42,433 nt of DNA from Erysipelotrichaceae bacterium. GTDB taxonomy: Bacteria > Bacillota_I > Bacilli_A > Erysipelotrichales > Erysipelotrichaceae. The DNA is taken from assembly GCA_900770275.1 (NCBI GenBank), contig CAAGJS010000175.1:1-42433 (forward strand). The letters are read 5' to 3'. The notes beneath the pieces were generated by a model. The model was not told the origin of the DNA and searched no databases. It worked only from the letters and a program-made list of their open reading frames with translations. The number at the start of each line of letters is the position of its first letter. Position 1 is the stretch's first letter. Shown here in pieces: positions 1-7,748 of the stretch. The position numbers and the translations under genes were made by a program.

Positions 1-92
1 CCCATGTAACCGATATAGTTCTCAATGATAGATAGGCTTTTCTGCACATCGTTGACGTCCAGCTTATCCATGCTTTCTGGAAGAACAGCCAT
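1..92 (-). CDS. Partial copy of the 117-aa coiled-coil protein (N-terminus)
   Basis: The reverse strand from 92 down to 1 encodes the first 30 or so residues of the gene that is complete at 42053-42406. It is the same gene seen twice because of the terminal overlap, not a second gene. Its ATG at 92 shares one base with the TAA stop of the 516-aa tail gene (TAATG), so the two are probably translationally coupled in the circular genome. Confidence 0.9.
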   Translation of the reverse strand, partial: MAVLPESMDKLDVNDVQKSLSIIENYIGYM

Positions 93-119
93 TACACATC
101 ACTCCCAACAGAGAATTCA
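1..119. repeat. Terminal direct overlap, left copy
   Basis: These 119 bases are identical to 42315-42433 at the other end of the window. The repeat cuts through a coding gene without disturbing it, which is what an assembly overlap of a circular or circularly permuted molecule looks like. An odd length such as 119 is typical of a de Bruijn k-mer, so it is more likely an assembly artefact than a biological terminal repeat. The non-redundant genome is then about 42,314 bp. Confidence 0.95.
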
Positions 120-1642
120 CGGACCATAGACAGGATCGTGCATGGTCCTTTGCCGCGCAGACGGATTTCAAACTTATCACAGCGGTTCATGGAAATGCGG
201 ACGGGAATCGCATCATAGTCCCGGCCAACAATCTTTCCGCACTCCCGCCAGATTTGGCCGTCAGCCCTGGTATCGGCAATCAGATAGCTACCCTTCGGCA
301 GCTCCACACGCAAAAGCAGCTTGGAGTATGTCTTTCTCCCTTCTGCGGTTTCATAGAACGGTGTAAACTGGACCATCCATTCCATAGCAGGATCGTCCTG
401 TTTGCTGTCCGCAAGCCAGACATTTCCCGCGCCATCCATGAAATACAGGTCCTTTCCTACACGGGCGAAGTCAGCAGCAGCCGTCCCGTCCTCACGCACC
501 CATATTCCGGCTCTCGTCTCGTACACCATGAAGTGGTGCTCGTCGCCCTCCTTGACAGAGAGGTAATAGCTGTCGCCGTCATTCCCGGCCACCGCGTCCG
601 TAAAGCTACGGTCGCCGAAGTTGCCGGAAATCAGGGAGGGGGTTCCGCCGGAGTACGCATAAACGCCATGCAGGCCCATGTAGAACAGCACTTCGTTGAT
701 TACTTGCAAGCTCTTGTGGCATCCAGCCTGCAAGCCTTCGATGTCGTAGGTGTACAGGCTGTACTCTGCCGGGTAGCCGCCCAGGATTTTGTGCAGCTTC
801 GTTTCCTTCCAGAATAGGACGGAGGATGTTAGCTTGCAGCAGCCGGTGAAGTTGCCCTCGCTGCCGACAGCCAGAGCGTAGCTATCCGTGGAAAGCCCCT
901 CGTACACGAAGAAGTTTGTCGGGTCGCCCATGCTGCTTGCGTAGATGGTCTGCGTCTCATTGGAGCACCCCCACAGGCGGTTTTCGCTCTCACAGATGAA
1001 ATCCATGTTGGGGATTTTCCGCTCCAGCTTAATTTCCGTACTGGCTTCCGACGCCGCCGTAAACGTGTTTGCGGAAACAGTGATCGTGTCGGCTGTGACG
1101 CTCTTGATAACCACGTCCTTGTTGTTGGATTCCTCCGTTGTGCAGCCGGAAATGGTAATGGCGTCTCCCTGGTTGAACAGGGTGGTGAGGTCTGTCCAAC
1201 CGGACACCTGCATAGTGCTGTCCGTGAAGGTTGCTTTGCTTCCCGTCAGAGTTGCTCCGAGGTCCTTTACCGTCTTGGTTTTCACGTCCAGGTACACCTT
1301 ATCAGGCCAAATGACCATTTTGGTGTTGACCACCGCGAACTGCTTTGCGCCCTCCGTGACCTGGCCCACCACTTCACCGTCATACAGGAGGTTCGTTCCC
1401 TCCACGGCAACCAGCTTCCCCCAGGCCGTCAGGGCAGTTCCGCCGGAGTAGTATTCGCTATCCGTCTTTTTCTGCTTCTCCCTGGCGCGCCTGGTAGAGA
1501 TATAAGGGTATCGTCTTGCGGACAGATTCATGCTGTTGGCCATGTCTCCGTCCTGGAGCTGATCTGACCAGTTGATTCCGCGCATGGCGACAATCTCGCT
1601 TTTGCTCTTGCTGATATTGTTTGTAATCTGCGGAAGCAGCAT
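92..1642 (-). CDS. Beta-propeller-like tail protein (nozzle/stabilisation type)
   Basis: The protein has 516 residues. From about residue 215 onward it shows repeated short beta-type units with Trp, Gly and Tyr turns (for example RLWGCSNETQTIYAS, VLFYMGLHGVYAYSGG, DLYFMDGAGNVWLAD), as in beta-propeller tail proteins. Length, propeller character and position after small connector-like genes resemble the P22 gp10 tail-stabilisation/nozzle proteins of podoviruses. That would place it at the portal-distal end of the tail, closing the channel and contacting fibres. The assignment rests on fold-like pattern and synteny, not on a diagnostic motif. The start follows two bases after the stop of the upstream 115-aa gene. 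Confidence 0.6.
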   Translation of the reverse strand: MLLPQITNNISKSKSEIVAMRGINWSDQLQDGDMANSMNLSARRYPYISTRRAREKQKKTDSEYYSGGTALTAWGKLVAVEGTNLLYDGEVVGQVTEGAKQFAVVNTKMVIWPDKVYLDVKTKTVKDLGATLTGSKATFTDSTMQVSGWTDLTTLFNQGDAITISGCTTEESNNKDVVIKSVTADTITVSANTFTAASEASTEIKLERKIPNMDFICESENRLWGCSNETQTIYASSMGDPTNFFVYEGLSTDSYALAVGSEGNFTGCCKLTSSVLFWKETKLHKILGGYPAEYSLYTYDIEGLQAGCHKSLQVINEVLFYMGLHGVYAYSGGTPSLISGNFGDRSFTDAVAGNDGDSYYLSVKEGDEHHFMVYETRAGIWVREDGTAAADFARVGKDLYFMDGAGNVWLADSKQDDPAMEWMVQFTPFYETAEGRKTYSKLLLRVELPKGSYLIADTRADGQIWRECGKIVGRDYDAIPVRISMNRCDKFEIRLRGKGPCTILSMVREFSVGSDV

Positions 1643-1643
1643 A

Positions 1644-1991
1644 TTACATCACTCTCCAATTCCTCTTGCACAAAGGGCGGTGATTCCGTCTGTACCACGC
1701 CTTCGCTTCCGCAAGTGCGGCATTATAGAAAGCCAGGTCATTTGCATACATGTTCATTTCCTGGTTGTAATAGTCGATCTTGCAGATCAGGTACAGTTGG
1801 TAGATTTCCTCGTGCGGAGCGGGCATAAGCAAAATGCGGTCCTCTTCCGGCCAGTTGTTGGCAGGAGGTTCAGCGCCGAACATCTCCGCAAGCTGGCCGT
1901 CCAGGTCCAGCACCCACGCCGCCTTCTGCTCGTCGCTGACGGTATTCATGCGCAGCGCGTCAGCTCGCTTGATGGCTTCTGATACCTTCAT
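1644..1991 (-). CDS. Probable head-tail adaptor (connector) protein
   Basis: The protein has 115 residues and is mainly helical, opening MKVSEAIKRADALRMN, with a long helix rich in Tyr, Asn and Ala near the C-terminus. The ATG at 1991 is chosen because it follows a strong site (GGAAGGAGG) and overlaps the upstream TGA as ATGA; a longer reading to 2075 has no comparable site. Size, helical character and position before the propeller protein fit podovirus adaptor proteins (P22 gp4 type), but no diagnostic motif is visible, so the role is inferred. Confidence 0.5.
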   Translation of the reverse strand: MKVSEAIKRADALRMNTVSDEQKAAWVLDLDGQLAEMFGAEPPANNWPEEDRILLMPAPHEEIYQLYLICKIDYYNQEMNMYANDLAFYNAALAEAKAWYRRNHRPLCKRNWRVM

Positions 1992-2197
1992 TGCGAAATA
2001 CCTCCTTCCGCTTTCTGTAATGCCTCTCTTCCACCTTGCAAGGCTTCTTCCCGGCGTTCTTCCAGGTATGTGCACGTCTCAATATCTCTTGATTCCTCAA
2101 TGCCGTGAGACGCCATAATCTGCGCCTGCTCTTCGATGATGCAAAGGGCGCTCCGAAGCTGTGCGCACAAGGATTCGATCACTTCAAGATTGCTCAT
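1988..2197 (-). CDS. Small helical phage protein
   Basis: The protein has 69 residues and is strongly helical and charged, opening MSNLEVIESLCAQL, with several Glu/Arg-rich heptads in the second half. The start at 2197 follows GGAGG by nine bases and overlaps the stop of the upstream gene (ATGA); the next gene is joined the same way. It belongs to the virion operon and may be a chaperone or minor connector. I do not recognise a family. Confidence 0.6.
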   Translation of the reverse strand: MSNLEVIESLCAQLRSALCIIEEQAQIMASHGIEESRDIETCTYLEERREEALQGGREALQKAEGGISQ

Positions 2198-2694
2198 TCG
2201 GAAGATTCCTCCCATCCGTAGACACCGGGCTCCCACGCGTTGCTGTCAGCCGTGGAAATCCAGTGCTTTCCGTTGTGGGACACTTTATCTCCGGCGCTGT
2301 ACGCGTCGTGAGCGCCCACCGGCTGGCTCCATGCGGGCCATTCCTCCGCCGGGTCGGAGATATTTACCCAAAGGCTTGGGGATTCCTCCGGCTTCCAGTC
2401 CTCCTGGCTGGTGTGATCCTGGATGCACTTCCACAGCTTCCCGTCTCGCACGCGGATATTGCCCGCCTTATAGGAAACAGAGGGATGCCACCCATCAAAT
2501 GCGTCGGTGTGTTCGGAGGCGGTAACGCTGTCGATGGCGCCGCTCTCCGCCAGAGTGACAAAGGTGATGGCGTTCAAATTCTCCTGGTCCCTCATTTTCC
2601 CGTAGAACATCTGCTGGGCAAGCAGGTTGCACATGGAAGTAATGGCGTCCAGGCGTTCCCGGACGGTTCCCTTAAAAGAAAGCTGAAATTTCAT
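2194..2694 (-). CDS. Virion protein with two chitin-binding-like (CBM5/12) modules
   Basis: The protein has 166 residues. Residues 1-60 look like a structural adaptor. Two tandem modules follow: about residues 68-110 (Trp-X-Tyr-X-AGN, then KLWKCIQDHTS) and about 120-160 (YSAGDKVSHNGKHWIS, then NAWEPGVYGWEE). The aromatic spacing and the GDxV-HNGKxWxS / WEPG pattern match the ChtBD3 carbohydrate-binding family (CBM5/12), common on phage tails and cell-wall hydrolases. It probably helps the tail bind surface glycans, alongside the DGR-diversified protein. It lies directly downstream of the reverse transcriptase gene. Confidence 0.75.
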   Translation of the reverse strand: MKFQLSFKGTVRERLDAITSMCNLLAQQMFYGKMRDQENLNAITFVTLAESGAIDSVTASEHTDAFDGWHPSVSYKAGNIRVRDGKLWKCIQDHTSQEDWKPEESPSLWVNISDPAEEWPAWSQPVGAHDAYSAGDKVSHNGKHWISTADSNAWEPGVYGWEESSE

Positions 2695-2704
2695 TCGTTG
2701 TTCC

Positions 2705-3820
2705 TCACTTTCCTGGCGTCAGGTTCATTTGCGTATTCCAAAGTAAATAATCAAGATATTGGTTCTGAATAGTTACTTCATTCCGATATTTCGCAAACCG
2801 TTTTATGACGCGCTTGCATTCGGCAACGCTCACATACGGTTTTACCCATACTTCATACACGGAGTAGGTATCCGTGCATTTCAGCCATCCCATATAGGAA
2901 ACAATAGCGCCCGCGTCCCTCTCGCTGATCCTGCCTTTCTTTGCGATCTTCCGCGCCTTCCTGGTAATGCGGAGCATCACGCTCTTTCGCAGGATGGTTC
3001 TGTCGCGGTAGAATCTAAATCCGGCAATGTCAGGAGGTTCAGCGTCCGTCCTGCGCACCTGCCAGTTGTCCTTCAGGTGAAGCCCGATGCCGCCCAGATA
3101 TTCAGAGATGGCAGCCCGCATCTTATGTAGGGAGCGCTTGCTGCTGCCGAAGATAATCATGTCGTCCATGTACCGGACGTAATGCGCAGCACCAAGCACC
3201 TGCTTGATGAAGTGGTCCATATCCTGCAAATAGAAATTGGCAAACATCTGGGAAAGCAGGATGCCGATAGGGAGTTCGTCGCTCCGCCGCAGGATCAGCG
3301 AAATGAGATCAAGCGCCCGACGGTCTTTGATTTTCCTGCGAAGCATATCCATGAGAATGTCAATCTTGATGGATGGATAGAACTTCCGAACATCCATCTG
3401 CAAATAGTATTTCGTGTGCTTCCGGTCATGCCGGAGAGATCGTTCTATATACTTCTTCGCATAGTGGACGCCACGTCCCGGAATGCTCCCGCAGGTGTAG
3501 GTGTAGACGCCGTGGAATAATACCGGCTGCAAAGTCAGGTAGATGCACCAGTGGATAATCTGGTCAGGATAGAAATGCGGCTTTGAGATCAACCGCTCCT
3601 TGCGCCGAACGCCGTCACGCACAACGCAGGTTGCATACGGTGCAGGCCTGTATGTGCCGTTGTCCAGCATGAACTTGATCTCATTGGCGTAGTAATCCTC
3701 ATTTGCAAGAATTTTACGCACAACATCCCGCTTTCTTTTGCCTTTTGCGGCCTTGTGGATAGCTGTTTTGATGGTTTGAATATCAGAGATTTTCTCAAAG
3801 AGATAGCCAGTTCGTTTCAT
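2705..3820 (-). CDS. DGR reverse transcriptase
   Basis: The 371-aa reverse transcriptase carries the catalytic YMDD box (YVRYMDDMIIF, about residue 225). Motif 4 is PIGILLSQMFANFYL, the SQ-containing form typical of diversity-generating retroelement enzymes. The first palm aspartate lies in QMDVRKFYPSI. It would copy the template-repeat RNA (3943-4056) error-prone at adenines, giving cDNA that replaces the variable repeat in the neighbouring lectin gene. The ATG at 3820 follows GAGG by seven bases; an open frame extends to 3925 but runs towards the template repeat. I see no Avd-type accessory gene nearby. Order along the transcript is target, template, RT. Confidence 0.96.
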   Translation of the reverse strand: MKRTGYLFEKISDIQTIKTAIHKAAKGKRKRDVVRKILANEDYYANEIKFMLDNGTYRPAPYATCVVRDGVRRKERLISKPHFYPDQIIHWCIYLTLQPVLFHGVYTYTCGSIPGRGVHYAKKYIERSLRHDRKHTKYYLQMDVRKFYPSIKIDILMDMLRRKIKDRRALDLISLILRRSDELPIGILLSQMFANFYLQDMDHFIKQVLGAAHYVRYMDDMIIFGSSKRSLHKMRAAISEYLGGIGLHLKDNWQVRRTDAEPPDIAGFRFYRDRTILRKSVMLRITRKARKIAKKGRISERDAGAIVSYMGWLKCTDTYSVYEVWVKPYVSVAECKRVIKRFAKYRNEVTIQNQYLDYLLWNTQMNLTPGK

Positions 3821-3942
3821 AGTCGTCCTCTTATTGACCTCAAGGCTTTTCAAATCCTTCCGGCTTACTAGGCCCTGCTCCTTACGGTCTAATTTTCGCC
3901 AAGGGGCGCGGACGACGACGCGCACTGATGAAAATACACGTC

Positions 3943-4056
3943 AAATAAGATAGGCGAGAGACGATGTTCGCGTTCGTATTCGAGGCGAGGTTGTTCAGAT
4001 TCACGTAACGACCGCCCACGTGCACACCGTTGTTCCAGTTGCCGCCGACAAGCGCG
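3943..4056 (-). repeat. DGR template repeat (TR)
   Basis: This 114-bp segment aligns without gaps to the variable repeat at 4206-4319 (offset 263). There are eight differences, and in the sense (minus) orientation every one is an adenine in this copy: window positions 3951, 3974, 3979, 3980, 3992, 3994, 4021 and 4034. It lies between the target gene and the RT, is not in an expressed gene, and would be transcribed as part of the DGR RNA. In translation its variable codons are mostly AAC or AAT, the codon type that gives wide amino-acid diversity without stops after adenine mutation. Confidence 0.96.
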
Positions 4057-4170
4057 GGGAAACGAAACGGGGAACAACACCGCAAAACACGCTCCCTCGC
4101 GCGTCGCCGCCCGATGGGGTGCTTTCAGCGTAATCATGAAGTTTCTGCTATTTGCCGCTCTTTTTAGTGA
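4057..4170 (-). other. DGR leader between VR and TR
   Basis: This short non-coding stretch separates the end of the lectin gene from the template repeat. It should form the 5' part of the template RNA. Open frames cross it and the TR, but none has a convincing ribosome site and their products only restate the TR. No accessory gene is present. Confidence 0.5.
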
Positions 4171-4190
4171 GGGCTGGCCGCCCCCAGTCC
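4171..4190 (-). other. Candidate DGR hairpin downstream of VR
   Basis: A 7-bp stem (GGACTGG with CCAGCCC on the sense strand, one A-C mismatch that becomes a wobble on the other strand) and a GC-rich 6-nt loop lie about 15 bases past the end of the VR. Hairpins or cruciforms just downstream of the VR assist target recognition in the Bordetella phage DGR. This stem is short, so the assignment is tentative. Confidence 0.35.
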
Positions 4191-4195
4191 CCCGC

Positions 4196-5878
4196 TTAAG
4201 GAGCTAAATAAGAGAGGCGAGAGACGATGTTCGCGTACGTACGCGAGGCGAGGTAGCTCAGATTCACGTAACGACCGCCCACGCGCACACCGTTGTCCCA
4301 GTTGCCGCCGACAAGCGCGTAATCAACCTGGCTCGCATTGAACCAAAGGCCGTCGCAGTAGGCGGTATTGTCCGACGTGCCGCCGCTGGCGGTTTTGGGG
4401 ATATAGCCCTGTTCGGACATCACGGCAGCCGTAACGATCTGGCCGGAAGTGCCGCCGACGGTTACGCCGCTGTCAACGTAACCGGCTCCGGTATAGGTCG
4501 CCGCGTCGTTCGTGGGTGCAGGGTAGGGGCCGGTCATCTTGGTATAGACCTTGCCGCCAATCAGGACCATGCCAGCCATACGATCCCAGTAGTTGCCGTA
4601 GAAGTCCTCAATGTAGAAAACCTTCACGCTGCTGGTCTGATCGGTATAGCCGAAGAACTGGCCCTTCGCCTTTAGGCCGCCGGGAGTGATACCGGCGCTG
4701 TTGCCGCTTGCGCAGCGGCCCCAGCCCAGCGTTGCCTGGTTGTTGTCGCTCTTGGTAATCAGGGTAAGCAGGTCGTTGATGAAGTCCCACTGGGATTTGT
4801 AGATGGTGTTCCATCCGTCGCCGGAGATGCCGCCCTTGGTGTTGTTGGCCTTGGCATAGTTCATTTCGGTGGCCGCCGTCTGGCTGGCCATAACGCCCTG
4901 GCCGGCGATGGAGCGGAGGACGGAGGAAACATTGCTGCCCTTGAACATGGAGTAGTAGAAATAGTCCCGCTCCACGCCGTTTGCGTTGGTATGGGCGTAG
5001 GCCTTGTAGCTGTCGTTCAACTTGAAGCGGCTGAATTTGACAGTCTCATAGGTCCCATCATCCTCCCGGCACACATAGAGTTTCTTAAAAGCGCTCATAG
5101 CGTTGCCTCCATAGGAAGTGCTGGCAATGTCGGAGGACGTTCCGTCAGCCTTCTTCGTCTGGTCGTTCCGATCCAGCTCGTAATCCTCCGTGCCGTCGTA
5201 TTTCAGCATGACAGGGCGGTTGATCTCCGTGCAGAATGCCTCCCAGGAGCCGTACAGGAACACACTGTTGCTGAAATCCATAGCAGCAGGGGAGAAACCG
5301 ACGCAATCGTCCGTGTATGCGATACGGCCTGCCGGGTCCGTGGTGGCCTTCGTCCGCTGATAGCCATATACAAAGCCGACAGTGGCCTTGACGGTAGAGC
5401 CTTTCGTTTCGACGATGGCATACGCCTTGTTGACAGCCGTCACGCCGTCAACGGTGCACTCCAGCTCATAAGTACCGGGCATCTCGACGGAGAAGGTAGC
5501 AACGCCGTCAACAGCTTGGCTGGTATAGGACGTGGAGCCAATAGAGGCGGTAACTGTCGCGCCTTCCTCGGTATCAACGGAAATCGTTGCCACGAAATAG
5601 GTGATCGTGAGGGTGTACCTCTTGACCTCCGCCACGTTGACGATCTTCGTCTTTTCATCCTCACCCAGCGTGGCGTGGATAGACCACTCGCCATAGGTGG
5701 GTACATCGAATGTCCAGGTGCCGGATACTTCCTCTGCGGTGAGCACCTTGTCGCCCTGCGTCGCGGTAACGGTGCTTCCGGCAGGTGCTGTCACAACGAT
5801 CTGCGGCCACACAGGGGCGTGCGCTTCGATTTTCTTTCCAACTTCATCAATGATATATTTCGCTTCTGCCCAACTCAT
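4196..5878 (-). CDS. DGR-diversified receptor-binding protein (Ig-like domains plus C-type lectin)
   Basis: The protein has 560 residues. After a short N-terminal helix there are two Ig-like beta-sandwich modules (about residues 25-75 and 80-160), with repeated patterns such as GSTVTATQGDKVLTAEEV and GATVTASIGSTSYTSQAV. The C-terminal half (about 340-560) is a C-type-lectin/formylglycine-like domain of the Mtd type, with Trp/Gly-rich strands, CDGLWFNASQVDYALVGGNW and the terminal RLSYLAP. The last 38 residues are the variable repeat. It should form the tip of the tail fibre that contacts the host, with variable residues displayed on the lectin surface. It follows the 378-aa fibre protein by ten bases, so the two probably assemble together. 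Confidence 0.92.
   Translation of the reverse strand: MSWAEAKYIIDEVGKKIEAHAPVWPQIVVTAPAGSTVTATQGDKVLTAEEVSGTWTFDVPTYGEWSIHATLGEDEKTKIVNVAEVKRYTLTITYFVATISVDTEEGATVTASIGSTSYTSQAVDGVATFSVEMPGTYELECTVDGVTAVNKAYAIVETKGSTVKATVGFVYGYQRTKATTDPAGRIAYTDDCVGFSPAAMDFSNSVFLYGSWEAFCTEINRPVMLKYDGTEDYELDRNDQTKKADGTSSDIASTSYGGNAMSAFKKLYVCREDDGTYETVKFSRFKLNDSYKAYAHTNANGVERDYFYYSMFKGSNVSSVLRSIAGQGVMASQTAATEMNYAKANNTKGGISGDGWNTIYKSQWDFINDLLTLITKSDNNQATLGWGRCASGNSAGITPGGLKAKGQFFGYTDQTSSVKVFYIEDFYGNYWDRMAGMVLIGGKVYTKMTGPYPAPTNDAATYTGAGYVDSGVTVGGTSGQIVTAAVMSEQGYIPKTASGGTSDNTAYCDGLWFNASQVDYALVGGNWDNGVRVGGRYVNLSYLASRTYANIVSRLSYLAP
4206..4319 (-). repeat. DGR variable repeat (VR)
   Basis: This is the 3' end of the lectin target gene; it stops just before its last two codons and the TAA. 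Relative to the template, sense-strand changes are A to G (four), A to C (two) and A to T (two), with no change at any other template base. They yield Asp, Arg, Ser, Tyr, Arg and Tyr where the template has Asn or His, plus one silent Leu change. The constant residues are the lectin core (GGRYVNL, RLSYL). Confidence 0.96.
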
Positions 5879-5888
5879 AGCGTCCTCC

Positions 5889-7025
5889 TTACGAAATGCT
5901 TTCTGTGATGGATCCGTCCGCGTTGAACGTGGTCGTTTTGGTAGCGGTCAGCTCTCCCGCCTGATATACCTCCGTGATTACTCCGTCTCCGAAGGTCGTT
6001 ACCTTTGTGGAGCCGTCAGCGCCGGTCTCCGTGATGGAGCCGTCAGAATTGAAAACCGTACTCTTGGCGGAAAATCCCTGCAAAAGGGTGTTGATCTCTT
6101 CCTTGGAGTAGGAGCCAACCATATCTGCGGTATAATCTCCGCTCACAGGAACGACAGAGCCAGTCCTTCCTTTGAAGCTGGTGACGCCGCCTCCTGCCGC
6201 CGCTGCTGCCTGTTCGCTCCAATACTTGGCGTTGTCGGTGTCCTCTCCGGTTCTCGTTCCGGTCCCTCCGACGGCCCAGCTTTTCGCGTTGGTGACTTCC
6301 CGTGCGGCAGCCGCGATCTTCTCGTCGGCGGTCTCTACGAGGCTTGCAAGCACCTTCTCGGCGCTTTCTTTGGCTGCCAGAGCTGCGGACTTGGCAGCTT
6401 CCGCAATGCCACTCCACCACTTTGCGTTGTTCTGGTAGGTAGGATCAGTTTCTTCAACGTCCTTGCCGTCTTTCTGTCCAACCGCCCAGGATTCGGAAGT
6501 GAGCGCGTGGGCGCCAGCAAGCTCCGCCTTTTCTGCGGAATATTCTTTGGAATCGGTCACATTGACGATGGTCTGCTTGATCTCGTCGATTTCAGCCTGG
6601 AGCTGCTCCGCCTGCGACGGCGTAACCGGATCGCTGTCGTTGGTGTACATCTTGGACGGGAGGACGCGGAACCGCGCTTCCTCTGTCACGCATCGGATGA
6701 TCTCTTTTCCGTCTGCATCCGTCACGAATCCCTCAACAGTCAGGAAGCATTCTCCGGCAACGTCCTTCGCTTCCTGCGGAACAGGAACGAGGTATACTTC
6801 GCTTTGTCCCTCTTCCAGGAGATCGGTGCCCAAAATAATAGGCGTCCTGCTTTCTCCGAGAGCATTTGAGAAAATAGCACGCCTGGTAGTCCCGGCCCAG
6901 TAGAATGAGCCTCGGAAATCCATTTCCAGAAGAACATCATCATGAGAGCCGACGGCGCCGACGGAAACGCCGGAGCCGATAATGTATTCGTTCTTAATTT
7001 GGAGATTTACAATTCTCTGTTCCAT
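5889..7025 (-). CDS. Tail fibre / upper baseplate-like adaptor protein
   Basis: The protein has 378 residues. The N-terminal 130 residues form a beta-rich module resembling the BppU-like N-terminal domain of Firmicutes tail proteins. The middle is a long Ala/Glu coiled coil interrupted by NAKWW and NAKSWAVGG / NAKYWSEQ repeats, followed by FKGRTGSVVPVSGDY and short repeats of the type FNSDGSITE(T/S). This is the pattern of trimeric fibre shafts. It starts after an independent terminator at 7049-7089, with GGGGGA before its ATG, and precedes the DGR target. It probably attaches that adhesin to the virion. Confidence 0.7.
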   Translation of the reverse strand: MEQRIVNLQIKNEYIIGSGVSVGAVGSHDDVLLEMDFRGSFYWAGTTRRAIFSNALGESRTPIILGTDLLEEGQSEVYLVPVPQEAKDVAGECFLTVEGFVTDADGKEIIRCVTEEARFRVLPSKMYTNDSDPVTPSQAEQLQAEIDEIKQTIVNVTDSKEYSAEKAELAGAHALTSESWAVGQKDGKDVEETDPTYQNNAKWWSGIAEAAKSAALAAKESAEKVLASLVETADEKIAAAAREVTNAKSWAVGGTGTRTGEDTDNAKYWSEQAAAAAGGGVTSFKGRTGSVVPVSGDYTADMVGSYSKEEINTLLQGFSAKSTVFNSDGSITETGADGSTKVTTFGDGVITEVYQAGELTATKTTTFNADGSITESIS

Positions 7026-7048
7026 AAAATCCCCCTTTCTTCTGATTG

Positions 7049-7089
7049 AAAAAGGCGCAGAGGGAGCGCCGAAGCACTCTCTCTACGCC
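7049..7089 (-). terminator. Strong intrinsic terminator after the capsid operon
   Basis: On the minus strand a 16-bp stem (GGCGTAGAGAGAGTGC paired with GCGCTCCCTCTGCGCC, one mismatch and two wobbles) carries a TTCG tetraloop and is followed by five T residues. It separates the head genes from the fibre/DGR genes, so adhesin expression can be set independently or reduced by partial termination. Confidence 0.85.
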
Positions 7090-7152
7090 GTGTCGTAAAG
7101 AATCCGCTGCGAAAACGGACAAGGGTATCGCGGTAGGTATGGAATTGTGAGG

Positions 7153-7692
7153 TCAGATGTTCAGCGCGGCGGCTTCCGCCTCATACCGGGAACTTTCGCT
7201 CTCGATCAGGTTCGCCGTGGCGGTGTCCTGCTTGGCGGATTCCTCCAGGACCAGGGCGAACTTGCGGGGGATTTCCACCCTCACACCGCGCTTGATCAAC
7301 AGCCGCTCGCCGTTGACGCATACCAGGACGTCACCCTTGTACTTGCCGTTGTCCTTGAACAGCTCGACGGGGACCTTTTCCTCCATATACTGGCGGTCCC
7401 GCTCCTGCTCTTCCATGAACAGGCGGCGGCGCTTCGTCTCCTCGTCCTCTTCCGGCTCCGTATCGCCGGAAGAAGCATCCTTGCCGGTATGCGCCTCCTG
7501 CGCTTCCTTGGCAGCAGCCAATGCGGCGTTTGCCTGGTCCAGCATGGCCCGTGCCTCTTCCTGTGCCGCCCTGGCTTCCTCCTTGGCCGCGCGGGCCTCT
7601 TCCAGCATCTTCTGCATTTCCTCGGCGGTCATGACGGGAGTGCCGGTAGCCTCTTCTCCAGCCAATGCGGCGTTTTCCTTCTCTTTTGCCAT
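7153..7692 (-). CDS. Coiled-coil virion-region protein
   Basis: The protein has 179 residues. Residues 20-70 form an Ala/Glu/Lys coiled coil with repeated EEARAA units, residues 75-100 are an acidic, Arg-rich linker, and the last 80 residues form a compact domain (PVELFKDNGKYKGDVLVCVN) with hydrophobic strands. The ATG at 7692 is preferred because GGAGG lies eight bases upstream; a longer frame to 7725 lacks this. It sits directly after the capsid gene, where capsid-decoration or head-completion proteins are often found, but I do not recognise the family. Confidence 0.6.
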   Translation of the reverse strand: MAKEKENAALAGEEATGTPVMTAEEMQKMLEEARAAKEEARAAQEEARAMLDQANAALAAAKEAQEAHTGKDASSGDTEPEEDEETKRRRLFMEEQERDRQYMEEKVPVELFKDNGKYKGDVLVCVNGERLLIKRGVRVEIPRKFALVLEESAKQDTATANLIESESSRYEAEAAALNI

Positions 7693-7748
7693 ACGTTTGT
7701 CCTCCATTTCATGCGGGCCGCCCACGGAAGCGGGCGGCCCTTATTTCA

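Noticed and set aside
3882..4137. Open frames that translate the template repeat
   Set aside because: Both lack a ribosome site and simply re-encode the lectin end because TR copies VR. TR is expected to act as RNA.
5697..6869. Plus-strand open frame of 390 codons opposite the fibre gene
   Set aside because: Antisense to two well-supported virion genes; no start signal and no recognisable domain.
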